The position numbers and the translations under genes were made by a program. A stretch of DNA of 64,000 nt from Polaromonas sp. A23 (lineage in GTDB: Bacteria; Pseudomonadota; Gammaproteobacteria; Burkholderiales; Burkholderiaceae_C), in NCBI RefSeq assembly GCF_002001015.1, contig NZ_MUNO01000037.1:62001-126000 (forward strand), given 5' to 3'. The notes under the pieces were generated by a model. That model was not told the DNA's origin, made no database searches, and saw only the letters and a list, made by a program, of their open reading frames with translations. Below, one piece after another: positions 19,310 through 29,137 of this stretch. How positions within the stretch are numbered: the first letter of the stretch is position 1; every line of letters begins with the position of its first letter.

Positions 19310-20737
19310 TTAGAAGTTCAGCGTGCGCTTGTCCACTGCCAACGCCGCCTCTTTGGTGGCCTCGCTGAGCGACGGATGGGCGTGGCAAATTCTTGCAATG
19401 TCTTCCGCACTGGCGCGAAACTCCATGGCCACCACACACTCGGCAATCAGTTCGCTGGCCATTGGGCCCACGATGTGCACACCGAGAATTTCGTCGGTAG
19501 CTGCGTCCGCCAGCATTTTCACCATGCCGGTGGTGTCGCCCAGCGCCCGCGCACGGCCGTTGGCCATGAAAGGGAAAGTACCGGCCTTGTAGGCACGGCC
19601 CGCTGCCTTGAGTTGCTCTTCCGTCTGGCCGACCCACGCGATCTCGGGGTTGGTGTAAATCACCCACGGGATGGTGTTGAAGTTGACGTGCCCATGCTGG
19701 CCCGCGATGCGCTCAGCCACCGCCACGCCCTCTTCCTCTGCCTTGTGTGCCAGCATGGGGCCACGCACCACGTCACCGACGGCCCATACATTAGGCAGGT
19801 TGGTTTTGCACTCGCCATCGACGACAACGGCGCCGCGCTCGTCGAGCTTCAGTCCCACGGCTTCAGGCGCCAGGCCGATGGTGTTGGCCACCCGGCCAAT
19901 CGACACGATCAGCTTGTCGACGTCGAGCGTCTGGGCTTCACCCTTGGCATTGGTCCAGGCGACAGACACGCCTTTTTTGCCGGTTTTGATTTCCCCGACC
20001 TTCGCACCGAGCTCGATTTTCAAACCCTGCTTGACAAAGGCTTTGTGCGCTTCCTTGGCAATCTGCTGATCAACCGCGCCCAGAAACACCGGCAGGCCTT
20101 CCAGCACGGTCACTTCTGCGCCCAGACGGCGCCAGACAGAGCCCATTTCCAGGCCAATCACGCCGGAGCCAATCAGGCCCAGTTTTTTCGGCACAGCACC
20201 GATGCGCAAAGCACCGTCATTCGACAGGATATTCTCTTCGTCAAATGGTGCGCCAGGCAAGGCACGCGCGTTGGAGCCGGTGGCCACGATGATGTGCTTG
20301 CCGGAAATTGTTTCCTCGGTTGCGCCAACTACCTTGATCTCGTAGGCGCCATCTTTCGCCGCAACAAAAGAGCCGCGGCCGTGGAAAAAGGTCACCTTGT
20401 TTTTCTTGAACAGGTAAACAATGCCGTCGTTGTTCTGCTTGACCACGGTGTCTTTGCGGCCCACCATTTTGGCAATATCCAGACCCAGGCCTTTGACCTC
20501 GATGCCATGCTCGGCAAAGTGGTGGCTGGCATGGTCGTAGTGTTCCGACGACTGCAGCAATGCTTTTGAAGGAATGCAACCAACGTTGGTGCAGGTGCCT
20601 CCCAAGGCTGGACCGCCCTTGGCGTTTTTCCACTCGTCGATACAGGCGACGTTGAAACCCAGTTGGGCGGCGCGGATGGCGGCAATGTAGCCGCCGGGGC
20701 CGCCGCCGATGACGATGACGTCGAATTGTTTGGACAT
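19310..20737 (-). CDS. lpdA: Dihydrolipoyl dehydrogenase (E3 of 2-oxoglutarate dehydrogenase)
   Basis: Flavoprotein that reoxidises the lipoyl groups of OdhB using NAD. It has an FAD-binding [17 protein letters not shown] at the N-terminus, redox-active disulfide [13 protein letters not shown], an NAD-binding [17 protein letters not shown] and the C-terminal active-site His in HAHPSLSE. The 475 residues are full length. It is the third enzyme gene of the odh operon, displaced from odhB by an unrelated gene at 20755-21360. Confidence 0.96.
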   Translation of the reverse strand: MSKQFDVIVIGGGPGGYIAAIRAAQLGFNVACIDEWKNAKGGPALGGTCTNVGCIPSKALLQSSEHYDHASHHFAEHGIEVKGLGLDIAKMVGRKDTVVKQNNDGIVYLFKKNKVTFFHGRGSFVAAKDGAYEIKVVGATEETISGKHIIVATGSNARALPGAPFDEENILSNDGALRIGAVPKKLGLIGSGVIGLEMGSVWRRLGAEVTVLEGLPVFLGAVDQQIAKEAHKAFVKQGLKIELGAKVGEIKTGKKGVSVAWTNAKGEAQTLDVDKLIVSIGRVANTIGLAPEAVGLKLDERGAVVVDGECKTNLPNVWAVGDVVRGPMLAHKAEEEGVAVAERIAGQHGHVNFNTIPWVIYTNPEIAWVGQTEEQLKAAGRAYKAGTFPFMANGRARALGDTTGMVKMLADAATDEILGVHIVGPMASELIAECVVAMEFRASAEDIARICHAHPSLSEATKEAALAVDKRTLNF

Positions 20738-20754
20738 ATTTAAATACTCTCGAA

Positions 20755-21360
20755 TCAGAATCTAAAACAACTATAAAGGGCTGAACTCGCAACAGTTTGA
20801 AGTTCGTTCCGTCGCAACGGTATAGCCGCGAAGGGCCAAGCATTGAAATCGTCGACCAGTAGCACCAGCCGTTGATACTGAACTTCTGCGCCCGCACGAG
20901 AAGAGTCATTACTGTTCGACTCTCCAATGAGCAAGCGCAGCTTTGCCGTATCGCCGGACTTCACAAGATGCGAGTCCTCGAAGCCCCCCATGTAATGAAC
21001 AAATGCGATACCTTCTATAACGGTTTTCGTTGCATTTGATGCCCGCAGCCGGTAACTCGGAACTCCCGCAGGCTGGACCTCAACGTCTTGCTTCGCCCAG
21101 GTCGAACAGCCAAACTGCGCAGAAGTCATCTGCGCAACTCGCACATTTTTCTCCCGCAACGTCAAAGCAATCGGACTTGACTTCGGCTCGCCAATTCCAG
21201 AGGGCCACAAAGGGAAAAGATAGTAGTCAACCGGGGGAGGCGGCAATCGCGCTGGAGAATTACCCCACACGCTTGCTTGCGTCGCCAGGGCCATCAAGAT
21301 GCACGTTACTCGCAGTGCCCACCTGTTTTTATCCGTCACTATCATTCCACCATTCAGCAT
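20755..21360 (-). CDS. Unrecognised predicted secreted protein inside the odh operon
   Basis: No family recognised. The 201 residues have a probable signal peptide ([19 protein letters not shown]), then a Pro-rich start ([20 protein letters not shown]) and a mixed beta-looking domain with few cysteines. Starts at 21360 or 21345 are both possible. It fills the space between odhB (8 bases) and lpd (17 bases) without a promoter-sized gap, so it should be cotranscribed. Base composition by eye is a little lower in GC than its neighbours, which suggests a later insertion. Function is unknown. Confidence 0.65.
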   Translation of the reverse strand: MLNGGMIVTDKNRWALRVTCILMALATQASVWGNSPARLPPPPVDYYLFPLWPSGIGEPKSSPIALTLREKNVRVAQMTSAQFGCSTWAKQDVEVQPAGVPSYRLRASNATKTVIEGIAFVHYMGGFEDSHLVKSGDTAKLRLLIGESNSNDSSRAGAEVQYQRLVLLVDDFNAWPFAAIPLRRNELQTVASSALYSCFRF

Positions 21361-21367
21361 CTGAACG

Positions 21368-22639
21368 TTAGATATCGAACAGCAGGCGTGCCGGATCTTC
21401 CAGCGCTTCCTTCATGGCCACCAGGCCCAGCACGGCTTCGCGGCCGTCGATGATGCGGTGGTCATAGCTCATGGCCAGGTAGTTCATCGGTCGGATCACG
21501 ATCTGACCGTTCTCGACAACCGCCCGGTCCTTGGTGGCGTGTACGCCCAGGATGGCTGACTGCGGCGGGTTGATGATCGGAGTCGACAACATGGAGCCGA
21601 AGGTTCCGCCGTTGGAAATGGAGAAGGTGCCACCGGTCATTTCTTCAAGACCCAGTTTGCCGTCCTGTGCTTTTTTCCCGAACTCGGCAATTTTCTTTTC
21701 GATGTCGGCAAAGCTCATCTGATCGGCATTGCGCAGGATGGGCACCACCAGGCCGCGCGGGGAACCCACCGCGATACCGATGTCGAAATAGCCGTGATAG
21801 ACGACGTCATTGCCGTCGATCGATGCATTGATCACCGGAAATTTCTTCAGCGCATGCACGGCGGCTTTCACAAAGAAGCTCATGAAGCCGATCTTGACGC
21901 CGTGCTCTTTGGTGAACTGGTCCTGGAACTTCTTGCGCATTTCCATCACCGGCGCCATGTTGACCTCGTTAAAGGTCGTCAGGATGGCATTGGTGGCCTG
22001 CGATTGCAGCAGGCGCTCGGCGATGCGGGCGCGCAGACGGCTCATGGGCACACGTTGCTCGGGCCGCTCGCCCAGGTCATTGGCCTTGGCCGGCGCTGTA
22101 ACTTGAGGCAAAGAAGTGGTCGGAGCCCCCGTAGGTATTGCGCTGGCAGCTACTGATTTAGGAGCAGACGCGGCGCCACCGGCAACGGCTCCCAGCACGT
22201 CGCCTTTGGTCACGCGGCCATCTTTGCCTGTACCGGCAACCGAGCCGGAAGCCAGTTGGTTGTCGGCCATCAGTTTGGCTGCGGCGGGCATGGGCACACC
22301 GGCCATGCTGCCACCGGCTGCGGCAGGCGCGGCCGCCGGTGCAACGGCCACTGCGGCGGCAGGTGCTGCTGCAGCGGGCACACCGGCTGCCGCCTTGCCT
22401 TCGGTATCGATTCGGGCAATCAGCTGCTCTGCAGCGACGGTGCCGCCGTCAGCGACCAGGATTTCGGACAAAACACCGGCCGCAGGAGCCGGCACTTCCA
22501 GCACCACCTTGTCGGTTTCGATCTCAATCAGGATTTCGTCAATGGCGATGGATTCGCCGACTTTTTTCTTCCACTGCAGCATGGTGGCTTCTGCCACGGA
22601 CTCGGACAACTGCGGTACTTTGACTTCTACGATAGCCAT
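21368..22639 (-). CDS. odhB: Dihydrolipoyllysine-residue succinyltransferase (E2)
   Basis: E2 core of the 2-oxoglutarate dehydrogenase complex in the TCA cycle. A lipoyl domain (residues about 1-75, lipoyl Lys in [11 protein letters not shown]) is followed by a long Ala/Pro linker and a peripheral subunit-binding domain ([11 protein letters not shown]...[10 protein letters not shown]). A second linker and the acyltransferase domain with the active-site segment [16 protein letters not shown] follow. The 423 residues are normal. The second linker (about residues 153-173) appears to be encoded partly by a copy of the dispersed repeat. Confidence 0.95.
   Translation of the reverse strand: MAIVEVKVPQLSESVAEATMLQWKKKVGESIAIDEILIEIETDKVVLEVPAPAAGVLSEILVADGGTVAAEQLIARIDTEGKAAAGVPAAAAPAAAVAVAPAAAPAAAGGSMAGVPMPAAAKLMADNQLASGSVAGTGKDGRVTKGDVLGAVAGGAASAPKSVAASAIPTGAPTTSLPQVTAPAKANDLGERPEQRVPMSRLRARIAERLLQSQATNAILTTFNEVNMAPVMEMRKKFQDQFTKEHGVKIGFMSFFVKAAVHALKKFPVINASIDGNDVVYHGYFDIGIAVGSPRGLVVPILRNADQMSFADIEKKIAEFGKKAQDGKLGLEEMTGGTFSISNGGTFGSMLSTPIINPPQSAILGVHATKDRAVVENGQIVIRPMNYLAMSYDHRIIDGREAVLGLVAMKEALEDPARLLFDI
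22119..22181 (-). repeat. Possible intragenic copy of the ~60-bp dispersed repeat in odhB
   Basis: Read on the coding (minus) strand the DNA goes gctcctaaatcagtagctgc, cagcgcaatacctac, gggggctcc. The copy at 46218 reads gctcctgttttgatagctgc, ttgcgcccgattgca, aagggctgg. Fixed blocks gctcct, tagctgc, gcgc and ggggct line up with the same spacing, but the stretches between differ. It encodes about residues 153-173, in the Ala/Pro linker. Moderate support by eye only. Confidence 0.45.
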
Positions 22640-22697
22640 TTAAATTCTTTCAATATGTGGGTTCTGGTGGGCGCGCCAGCCGGCGCCGCCCTCTTAT

Positions 22698-25577
22698 TTA
22701 TTTAGACAGTACAAAGCCCTTGAGCTTGCCAAAGGCGCCGTCCACCAGCGCTTTTTGCTGCTCCTGGTGCAGATGCGAGTAGCCAACAGCCGGGGAAGCC
22801 GAGGCAGCGCGACCCGAATAACCCAGCTTCTGGCCTTCAGTCATGTTCTCGTGGATGTAATGCTGCACAAAGAACCATGCACCCTGGTTTTGCGGCTCAT
22901 CCTGGCACCAGACGATGTCAGTGAGATTCGGGTACTTTTTCAACTCGGCTGCGAAGGCTTTGTGCGGAAAGGGATAGAGCTGCTCCACGCGCAGGATGGC
23001 CACGTCATCAAAACCTTTTTCTTCACGCTTTTTGGCCAGGTCGTAATAGACCTTGCCCGAGCATGCGACAACACGTTTGACCTTTTCCGCCTTGAGGCCG
23101 GCGCTGTCCGGAATCACCGTCTGGAAGCCGCCCTTGGTGAACTCGGACAGTGGCGAGGTGGCGTCCTTGTTACGCAACAACGACTTGGGCGTCATGATGA
23201 CCAGCGGCTTGCGCAAGTTGCGCACCATCTGGCGGCGCAGCACGTGGAAGATCTGGCTGGCCGTTGTCGGCTGAACCACCTGCATGTTGGTGTCAGCTGA
23301 CAGCTGCATGAAGCGCTCAAGGCGCGCAGAGCTGTGTTCAGGCCCCTGCCCTTCGTAGCCGTGCGGCAGCATCAATGTGATGCCGTTGACCCGGCCCCAC
23401 TTGACTTCGCCGGAGGCAATGAACTGGTCAATCACGACCTGGGCGCCATTGGCAAAGTCGCCGAACTGGGCTTCCCAGATCACCAGCGTGTTGGGGTCGT
23501 TGGAGGCATAGCCATATTCGAAGGCCAGCACCGCTTCCTCGGACAGGATGGAGTCAATGACCACAAACGGGGCCTGGTTCTCAGCCACGTTTTGCAGTGG
23601 CACATAGGTTCCGGTATCCCACTTCTCACGGCTCTGGTCGTGAATCACGGCGTGACGGTGGGTAAAGGTTCCGCGTCCGCAGTCCTCACCCGACAGGCGC
23701 ACCGGATAGCCGCTGGCAACCAGCGAGGCCAGCGCCATGTGTTCACCCATGCCCCAATCGACAGGAACATCACCGCGCCCCATGGCGGCGCGGTCGTCGT
23801 ACACCTTCTTGACCAGCTGGTGCGCCGTCACTGTGGCAGGGATGGTGCTGATCTTTTCAGACAGGCGCTTCCACTCGGCCATGGGAATCGCGGTATCACC
23901 TGCATCCGTCCACTTTTTACCGAGGAAAGGGCTCCAGTCGACCGCGTACTTGCTCTTGAAATTGGTGATCACCGGGTCGAAGGTGCTGCGGCCCGCGTCG
24001 AGCGCAGCACGCACGGCCTTGACCATATCGTCGCCCAGCGTTTCACCCATGCCCTGGGCTGCCAGCTTGTCCGCATACAGCTTGCGCGTGCCGGGATGCT
24101 GGGCAATTTTCTTGTACATCAGCGGCTGGGTCAGCGCTGGTGTGTCTTGTTCGTTGTGACCAAGCTTGCGGAAACAGATGATGTCGACCACGACATCCTT
24201 CTGGAACTCCATGCGGAACTCAAGTGCGAGCTGGGTCGCCAGCACCACGGCTTCCGGGTCATCGCCGTTGACGTGCAGAACGGGTGCCTCGATCATTTTG
24301 ACCACGTCGGTGCAATACAGCGTGGAGCGGCTGTCGCGCGGGTCGCTGGTGGTGAAGCCGATCTGGTTGTTGATCACCAGATGCACCGTGCCGCCGGTGG
24401 AATAACCACGGGTTTCAGCCAGCGCCAGTGTTTCCATGACCACGCCCTGCCCGGCAAACGCCGCATCACCGTGGACGAGCACGGGCAATACCTGCTTGCC
24501 TTTGGGGTCGTCGCGGCGGTCCATGCGTGCCCGCACAGAACCTTCGACCACAGGGTTGACAATTTCCAGGTGCGAAGGATTGAACGCCAGACTCAGGTGA
24601 ACCGGGCCGCCGGGGGTAGTCACGTCGGAGCTGAAGCCCTGGTGGTACTTGACGTCGCCGCTGGGCAGCTCTTCCGGGGCCGTGTGGTCAAACTCGGCAA
24701 ACAGGTTCGCTGGAACCTTGCCCAGCGAGTTGACCAGCACATTGAGCCGGCCACGGTGGGCCATGCCAATAACGATTTCCTGCACACCGATGCTGCCGCC
24801 GCGCTGAATCAACTCGTCCATGCTGGCGATGAAGCTTTCACCGCCTTCGAGCGAGAAGCGCTTCTGGCCAACGTATTTGGTGTGGAGAAAGCGCTCCAGG
24901 CCTTCTGCCGCAGACAGGCGGTCCAGGATATGAAGCTTCTTTTCCTTGGTGAAATTGGGCTTGCTGCGGATGCCTTCCAGTTTTTGCTGCCACCAGCGTT
25001 TCTGGTTCTGGTCGGTCATGTACATGTACTCGGCGCCAATCGTGCCGCAGTAGGTCTCGCGCAGCGCATTGAGCAGCTCGCGCAGGCTCATGGTGTCTTT
25101 GCCGAAGAAGGTATTGCTGGTGTTGAACACCGTTTCCTGGTCGGCGTCGCCGAAACCGTAAAAAGACGGGTCCAGCTCGGGAATATGGTCACGCTCTGTG
25201 CGTTTGAGCGGATCGAGGTCGGCCCAGCGGGCGCCGACGTTGCGGTAAGCGGCAATCAGCTGCTGGACGGCGGTGCGCTTGCGCCCCATCTCGGAATCGG
25301 CGCCGCTGGCCTGCACCACACGGGTTTGGCCCTGTTTTGCGCGTTCGGCAAAGGCATTGACCACCGGGAGGTGCGGCACGTCCCTGGCGTTGCTGCCATC
25401 GACGGCGGGCACGTGTTGCAGGGCGTCAAAATATTCGCGCCAGTTGTCTGGCACGCTGCCTGGATTGGCAAGGTAGTTTTCGTACATCTCTTCGACATAG
25501 GGCGCATTGCCGCCGAAGAGATAAGTATTGCCTTGATAGGCCGAATAGACGGACGACGCCGTCGGGACTGAACTCAT
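22698..25577 (-). CDS. odhA: 2-oxoglutarate dehydrogenase E1 component
   Basis: Thiamine-diphosphate enzyme that decarboxylates 2-oxoglutarate in the TCA cycle. From the ATG at 25577 (MSSVPTASSVYSAYQGN) it has 959 residues, preceded by a strong GGAGG site. Visible family features are SAYQGNTYLFGGNAPYVEEM, EIVIGMAHRGRLNVLVN, HGDAAFAGQGVVMET (the ThDP/Mg segment) and a C-terminal transketolase-like half with LPHGYEGQGPEHSSARLERF. It is the first gene of the odhA-odhB-orf-lpd-zapE run. Confidence 0.96.
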   Translation of the reverse strand: MSSVPTASSVYSAYQGNTYLFGGNAPYVEEMYENYLANPGSVPDNWREYFDALQHVPAVDGSNARDVPHLPVVNAFAERAKQGQTRVVQASGADSEMGRKRTAVQQLIAAYRNVGARWADLDPLKRTERDHIPELDPSFYGFGDADQETVFNTSNTFFGKDTMSLRELLNALRETYCGTIGAEYMYMTDQNQKRWWQQKLEGIRSKPNFTKEKKLHILDRLSAAEGLERFLHTKYVGQKRFSLEGGESFIASMDELIQRGGSIGVQEIVIGMAHRGRLNVLVNSLGKVPANLFAEFDHTAPEELPSGDVKYHQGFSSDVTTPGGPVHLSLAFNPSHLEIVNPVVEGSVRARMDRRDDPKGKQVLPVLVHGDAAFAGQGVVMETLALAETRGYSTGGTVHLVINNQIGFTTSDPRDSRSTLYCTDVVKMIEAPVLHVNGDDPEAVVLATQLALEFRMEFQKDVVVDIICFRKLGHNEQDTPALTQPLMYKKIAQHPGTRKLYADKLAAQGMGETLGDDMVKAVRAALDAGRSTFDPVITNFKSKYAVDWSPFLGKKWTDAGDTAIPMAEWKRLSEKISTIPATVTAHQLVKKVYDDRAAMGRGDVPVDWGMGEHMALASLVASGYPVRLSGEDCGRGTFTHRHAVIHDQSREKWDTGTYVPLQNVAENQAPFVVIDSILSEEAVLAFEYGYASNDPNTLVIWEAQFGDFANGAQVVIDQFIASGEVKWGRVNGITLMLPHGYEGQGPEHSSARLERFMQLSADTNMQVVQPTTASQIFHVLRRQMVRNLRKPLVIMTPKSLLRNKDATSPLSEFTKGGFQTVIPDSAGLKAEKVKRVVACSGKVYYDLAKKREEKGFDDVAILRVEQLYPFPHKAFAAELKKYPNLTDIVWCQDEPQNQGAWFFVQHYIHENMTEGQKLGYSGRAASASPAVGYSHLHQEQQKALVDGAFGKLKGFVLSK

Positions 25578-25740
25578 TACGCTGACCTCCGTTTCCCTTA
25601 AGGAAACATTAGCTGGCCACAACGGGATGTGGCTGGTTGATTAACCTTCCGCAACACGGCTTGACCGATTAGCGGATGCGACTGTGGCAAGGAAGGGCCT
25701 TCAGAAACAGGGTCGATTGTGCCATCGAATGTACAAATGA
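25578..25740 (-). promoter_or_regulatory. odhA leader with two stem-loops
   Basis: Upstream of odhA, between its ribosome-binding site and the soxB terminator. Two short perfect inverted repeats occur: GTTTCC-CTTAA-GGAAAC (25591-25607), directly next to the GGAGG site, and GCCACA-ACGGGA-TGTGGC (25616-25633). The first could affect ribosome access. The promoter must lie further upstream, but no confident -35/-10 pair was found. Confidence 0.35.
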
Positions 25741-25741
25741 C

Positions 25742-25777
25742 CAAACCCCGGGCAGCCATGAAGGCCTCCGGGGTTTG
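25742..25777. terminator. Hairpin after soxB
   Basis: A perfect 10-bp stem, CAAACCCCGG / CCGGGGTTTG, with a 16-base loop lies about 40 bases beyond the soxB stop on the minus strand and ends the sox operon. The T-run is weak (TTTG then TCATTT), so termination may be partial. It separates the sox and odh operons, which are read in the same direction. Confidence 0.55.
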
Positions 25778-25815
25778 TCATGAAGCTGTCAAATGGGCCG
25801 CTGAACTGGCACGCC

Positions 25816-27531
25816 TCAAGCCAGGCCGGGGTTGCCCGCCATGCCCACAAGCACGGGCGCATTGAGCCTTGGCGGCTTGACCACCGGGTGTGCTTTCAAA
25901 TAGGTTTCGACCACGTCCCACACGGGCGGGCCGGCATTTTTGCTGGCCTCCTGCACCGGGGCCCAGCCTGCCACTTTGTAGGTCTTGTCAGCTTCGATTA
26001 ATTTGTGGCCCAGGCGCATATCCTGGATACGCGAGCCCATCTTCGCCCCGGGTTCACAGCGATAGCTCAGGCCGCCAACACGCACCATGTCGCCGCCCTG
26101 CTGGTAATACGGGTCAGGGTTGAAAAGGTTGTCGCCTACATCTTCAAGAATGGTCTTGATCATGTCCCCACGCATGGTGGTTAAGGTGGTCCATGGGTAA
26201 GTGATGGCGGTCTGGTCCATCAGATGCTCGCGCGTGATGGCCTGCCCCGGCAGCAGTGAGGTGCCCCAACGGAACCCGGGTGAAAACGCAATTTCCGCGC
26301 CGCGCACGTTCATCAGCGCATCGAGTATCAGCTGATCAAACGTGCCGTTGAAATTGCCGCGCCGGTACAGGGTCCCTTCAGTGACTGCCAGTTTTTCGGA
26401 CAATTTGGCTTCATAAGGCGCACGAACTTTGGAAACAAGTGCACTCATGGCTGGGTCTGCGGGCAACAGATTGGAAAACACCGGCAGCAAGCGGTAACTG
26501 AAACCCACTACCTTCTTGTCCTTGACGTCCAGATCAAGCACACCCAGGAACTTGCCATTGCTGCCCGCATTGGTCACGATGGTCTGGCCGCCGGGGTTTT
26601 TGACCACGATAGGGACAGGCACGCCATCATGCGTGTGGCCGCCCAAAATGGCGTCGATGCCACTCACGCGTGAAGCCATTTTGAGGTCCACGTCCATGCC
26701 GTTGTGGCTCAGCAATACCACCGCCTGAGCGCCTTTTGCGCGCGCCTCGTTAACCGTCTCCTGCATTTCGCTTTCGCGGATGCCGAAAGTCCAGTTTGGG
26801 GTCTGCCATGCGGGATTGGCAATCGGCGTATAGGGAAAGGCCTGGCCGATGATGGCCACCGCCACACCGTTCATCTCCTTGACGACATAAGGCTTGAATA
26901 CCGCATCGCCAAAGTCGCTGGTTTTGACGTTCTGCGCGACAAAATCGACCTTGCCGGCAAAGTCTTTCTCGACAATGGTTTTGATGCGTTCTTCGCCATA
27001 GGTGAAGTCCCAGTGGCCGGTCATCACGTCAACGCCCAGCAGCTTGGCGGCATCCACCATGTCCTGGCCCTGAGTCCACAGCGCGGTCGCACTGCCCTGC
27101 CAGGTGTCGCCACCGTCAAGCAACAACGCGCCGGGACGACTGCCCTTCAGCTGTTTAACCAGGGTGGCGAGGTGCGAAAAACCGCCCACCTTGCCGTACT
27201 GGCGCGCGGCCCGCTCGAAATTCAGAAAAGTGAAGGCATGGGCTTCGGGTGTGCCGCCTTTCAGATGGGCTGCCTTGAGAAGGTTTTGCCCCACGAGATG
27301 CGGCAGGCGGCCCTTCATGGCACCCACGCCAATGTTGACCGAGGGTTCCCGAAAGTAAGTCGGCATCAGCTGAGCGTGGCAATCCGTCATATGCAGCAAG
27401 TGCACATTGCCGGTGCGCGGCACGTTGTAAAGATTGGCCGCCTGCGCAGCGCCGGCTTCCCGCTGCAACGGGAAACCGGCGGCCAATGCAGCCGCCATGA
27501 CACTTGCAAACTCGCGGCGGGACAGATTCAT
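25816..27531 (-). CDS. soxB: Thiosulfohydrolase SoxB
   Basis: Dimanganese hydrolase of the Sox pathway that releases sulfate from the sulfur carrier SoxYZ. It starts with a twin-arginine signal (LSRREFASVMAAALAAGF). The metallophosphatase/5'-nucleotidase fold follows, with HLLHMTDCHAQLMPTYFREP, LLDGGDTWQGSATALWTQGQ, VMTGHWDFTYG and GGHTHDG, so metal ligands are intact. A 5'-nucleotidase C-terminal domain follows from about residue 370. The 571 residues are normal. It is the last gene of the sox operon, separated from soxX by a repeat-containing gap. Confidence 0.96.
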   Translation of the reverse strand: MNLSRREFASVMAAALAAGFPLQREAGAAQAANLYNVPRTGNVHLLHMTDCHAQLMPTYFREPSVNIGVGAMKGRLPHLVGQNLLKAAHLKGGTPEAHAFTFLNFERAARQYGKVGGFSHLATLVKQLKGSRPGALLLDGGDTWQGSATALWTQGQDMVDAAKLLGVDVMTGHWDFTYGEERIKTIVEKDFAGKVDFVAQNVKTSDFGDAVFKPYVVKEMNGVAVAIIGQAFPYTPIANPAWQTPNWTFGIRESEMQETVNEARAKGAQAVVLLSHNGMDVDLKMASRVSGIDAILGGHTHDGVPVPIVVKNPGGQTIVTNAGSNGKFLGVLDLDVKDKKVVGFSYRLLPVFSNLLPADPAMSALVSKVRAPYEAKLSEKLAVTEGTLYRRGNFNGTFDQLILDALMNVRGAEIAFSPGFRWGTSLLPGQAITREHLMDQTAITYPWTTLTTMRGDMIKTILEDVGDNLFNPDPYYQQGGDMVRVGGLSYRCEPGAKMGSRIQDMRLGHKLIEADKTYKVAGWAPVQEASKNAGPPVWDVVETYLKAHPVVKPPRLNAPVLVGMAGNPGLA

Positions 27532-27570
27532 GACGAGAGGTACCCTGCCTGTTCAACCAGGCGCTATTGA

Positions 27571-27640
27571 TTTACTATGAATTTGATAGCTGCCTCCGCC
27601 CGAAAAATAAGGGCTAGAGGCACAAAAGACTATCAATCAC
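27571..27640 (+). repeat. Intergenic copy of the ~60-bp dispersed repeat (soxX-soxB)
   Basis: The gap between soxX and soxB carries atttgatagctgcctccgcc, cgaaaaataagggctagagg, cac. It is flanked by ctattgattt on the left and actatcaatc on the right. The blocks tagctgc, gccc, aagggct and gaggc are shared with the other copies. It splits soxB from the rest of the operon but has no strong hairpin plus T-run, so read-through is likely. Confidence 0.65.
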
Positions 27641-28281
27641 TTGTTCACAGGCGACGCCGGATCAAGCAGCAGCGCCATCACATGGCGCAACTGGGTTTCG
27701 TTCAGGATACCGGCATGGCCAAAGCGCGGCATGCCCGAACAGGCGTTGTAGGCCTTGGAATTCCAGAGCTTGCCCCAGGTGTAGTCCACGACGGGTTTGC
27801 TGGCTGCGGCCGCCGGATCGGCGACGCCGCGCAGCTTGCCGTAGTTATAGAGGCTGGGACCGATGGAGCCGAAAGACAACTCCGCCTTGCTGATCTGATG
27901 GCAGTTGTAGCAGCTGCCACCATTGGCAGATCCTGCGGCGTCACTCCATGTCATGCCGCGGCCGTTTTGGGCAATTTTTTCGCCCTCTTTCCAGTCGCCC
28001 AGAAACTTGCCGTCCGACGGCATCTTGACGGTCTTCATATTGGCCTCTTCGATGGATTTGGCCAGTTTTTCGTCAAGCGCCGCCCCCTGGGCTTCGGAAC
28101 AGGCCTTGTTGGAGGCGTCCTGGTCCAGCCAGGTGGTTTTGGCGATACCTTGGTCGCGAAACGACGATTTCAGTACTTTCTCGGTGGCTGCGGCCACATC
28201 CTGCGGCGAAGGCCCGGTCGCGCAACTCGCGAGAAACATGCTCACGGCCAATAGTGCGGCCTGTTTGTAGGTTTTCTTCAT
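27637..28281 (-). CDS. soxX: Cytochrome c SoxX
   Basis: Small c-type cytochrome subunit of SoxAX, which couples thiosulfate to SoxYZ. The 214 residues have a signal peptide whose end, LASC (Cys20), looks like a lipobox. One heme motif is present (GGSCYNCHQI) and a distal Met in ACSGMPRFGHAGIL. A long N-terminal extension of about 90 residues precedes the cytochrome domain, as in type I SoxX. It lies between soxA and soxB. Confidence 0.92.
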   Translation of the reverse strand: MKKTYKQAALLAVSMFLASCATGPSPQDVAAATEKVLKSSFRDQGIAKTTWLDQDASNKACSEAQGAALDEKLAKSIEEANMKTVKMPSDGKFLGDWKEGEKIAQNGRGMTWSDAAGSANGGSCYNCHQISKAELSFGSIGPSLYNYGKLRGVADPAAAASKPVVDYTWGKLWNSKAYNACSGMPRFGHAGILNETQLRHVMALLLDPASPVNK

Positions 28282-28305
28282 GTCAATGGCTTCCTGTTGT
28301 GCTGT

Positions 28306-29103
28306 TCAACGCTTGAGGGCGGGCGCCGTGGAAACACCCCCCTTGCCGTTCACGCCCATGTACACGCCCAGTGCAATGGTGGCGTCGGATGCATAGCCGG
28401 GAAATGGAAACCGCTGCTGGCGGTAACAATCGTTCAGGCGCCGCTGCATGCCCCACAAGTCGCCGCTGGACACCCGGTAGGCCGGCCATGCGCCAAAACC
28501 GTCGCCGGCACCCGGATTTTTGGTCAAGTTGGGCAAATCCTGCAGGCGCACCCGCTTGTTGTCTTCACCATGGCAGGACGCGCAAGAGAAGTCGTAAGGG
28601 CCGCCACGCTGATAAAACACCTGTTTACCCACGGCGTACATGAGTTTTTCCTGCGGATGGGCCTGCGGCAGGTTGAACTTCATCCCGCGCGACTCGCCGG
28701 AAATGAAGGCCACCAACGACTCCATGGTTTTTTGCTCTTCACGGCCAAACGGTGTTTTGGCAATCGCCTCTGCGCTGAAGCCCTGCAGGCTTTCCATGCA
28801 GGTCAGAAGCCGGGACTCAAGATCCTGCACCCTGCCCGTATCGGCGAAGTAACGCGGCAGCTCGACAAAAGCGCCCTTGACAACACCGGGGCCCTTGCCC
28901 AGGTCGCATTGCATGAGACTTGTATTTTTGGGGCCGCGTGCCTGCTTCCAGAGGGCTTCGCCCCTCGCCTCGTACAGCTCGGCAGGGTTGCCGTCGGCCA
29001 GCATCGCGCGGTATTCGGCAATGCCCTCGGCCGTGCTCTTCTGTGCCGCTGCCGATAAGGGCAGCAGACACACCGCCGCCCATCCCAAAAGATTCCATCT
29101 CAT
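28306..29103 (-). CDS. soxA: L-cysteine S-thiosulfotransferase subunit SoxA
   Basis: Catalytic cytochrome subunit of SoxAX. The 265 residues have an N-terminal signal (LLGWAAVCLLPLSAAAQ) and a single heme motif (YDFSCASCHGEDNK). A downstream Cys in RRLNDCYRQQRFPFPG fits the active-site heme-ligand cysteine. Only one CxxCH is present, so it is the mono-heme type. A pair of further cysteines (near residue 60 and in LLTCMESL) may form the disulfide that replaces the lost heme site. Confidence 0.93.
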   Translation of the reverse strand: MRWNLLGWAAVCLLPLSAAAQKSTAEGIAEYRAMLADGNPAELYEARGEALWKQARGPKNTSLMQCDLGKGPGVVKGAFVELPRYFADTGRVQDLESRLLTCMESLQGFSAEAIAKTPFGREEQKTMESLVAFISGESRGMKFNLPQAHPQEKLMYAVGKQVFYQRGGPYDFSCASCHGEDNKRVRLQDLPNLTKNPGAGDGFGAWPAYRVSSGDLWGMQRRLNDCYRQQRFPFPGYASDATIALGVYMGVNGKGGVSTAPALKR

Positions 29104-29137
29104 CGCGTGCTCCTCGTTCTTTTAAGTTGTCTGGGTT

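Noticed and set aside
19283..20569. A 428-codon plus-strand frame opposite lpd
   Set aside because: Antisense to a dihydrolipoyl dehydrogenase with all motifs intact.
23334..25571. A 745-codon open frame on the plus strand opposite odhA
   Set aside because: It is the antisense shadow of a highly conserved gene in high-GC DNA, with no family resemblance and no ribosome-binding site.
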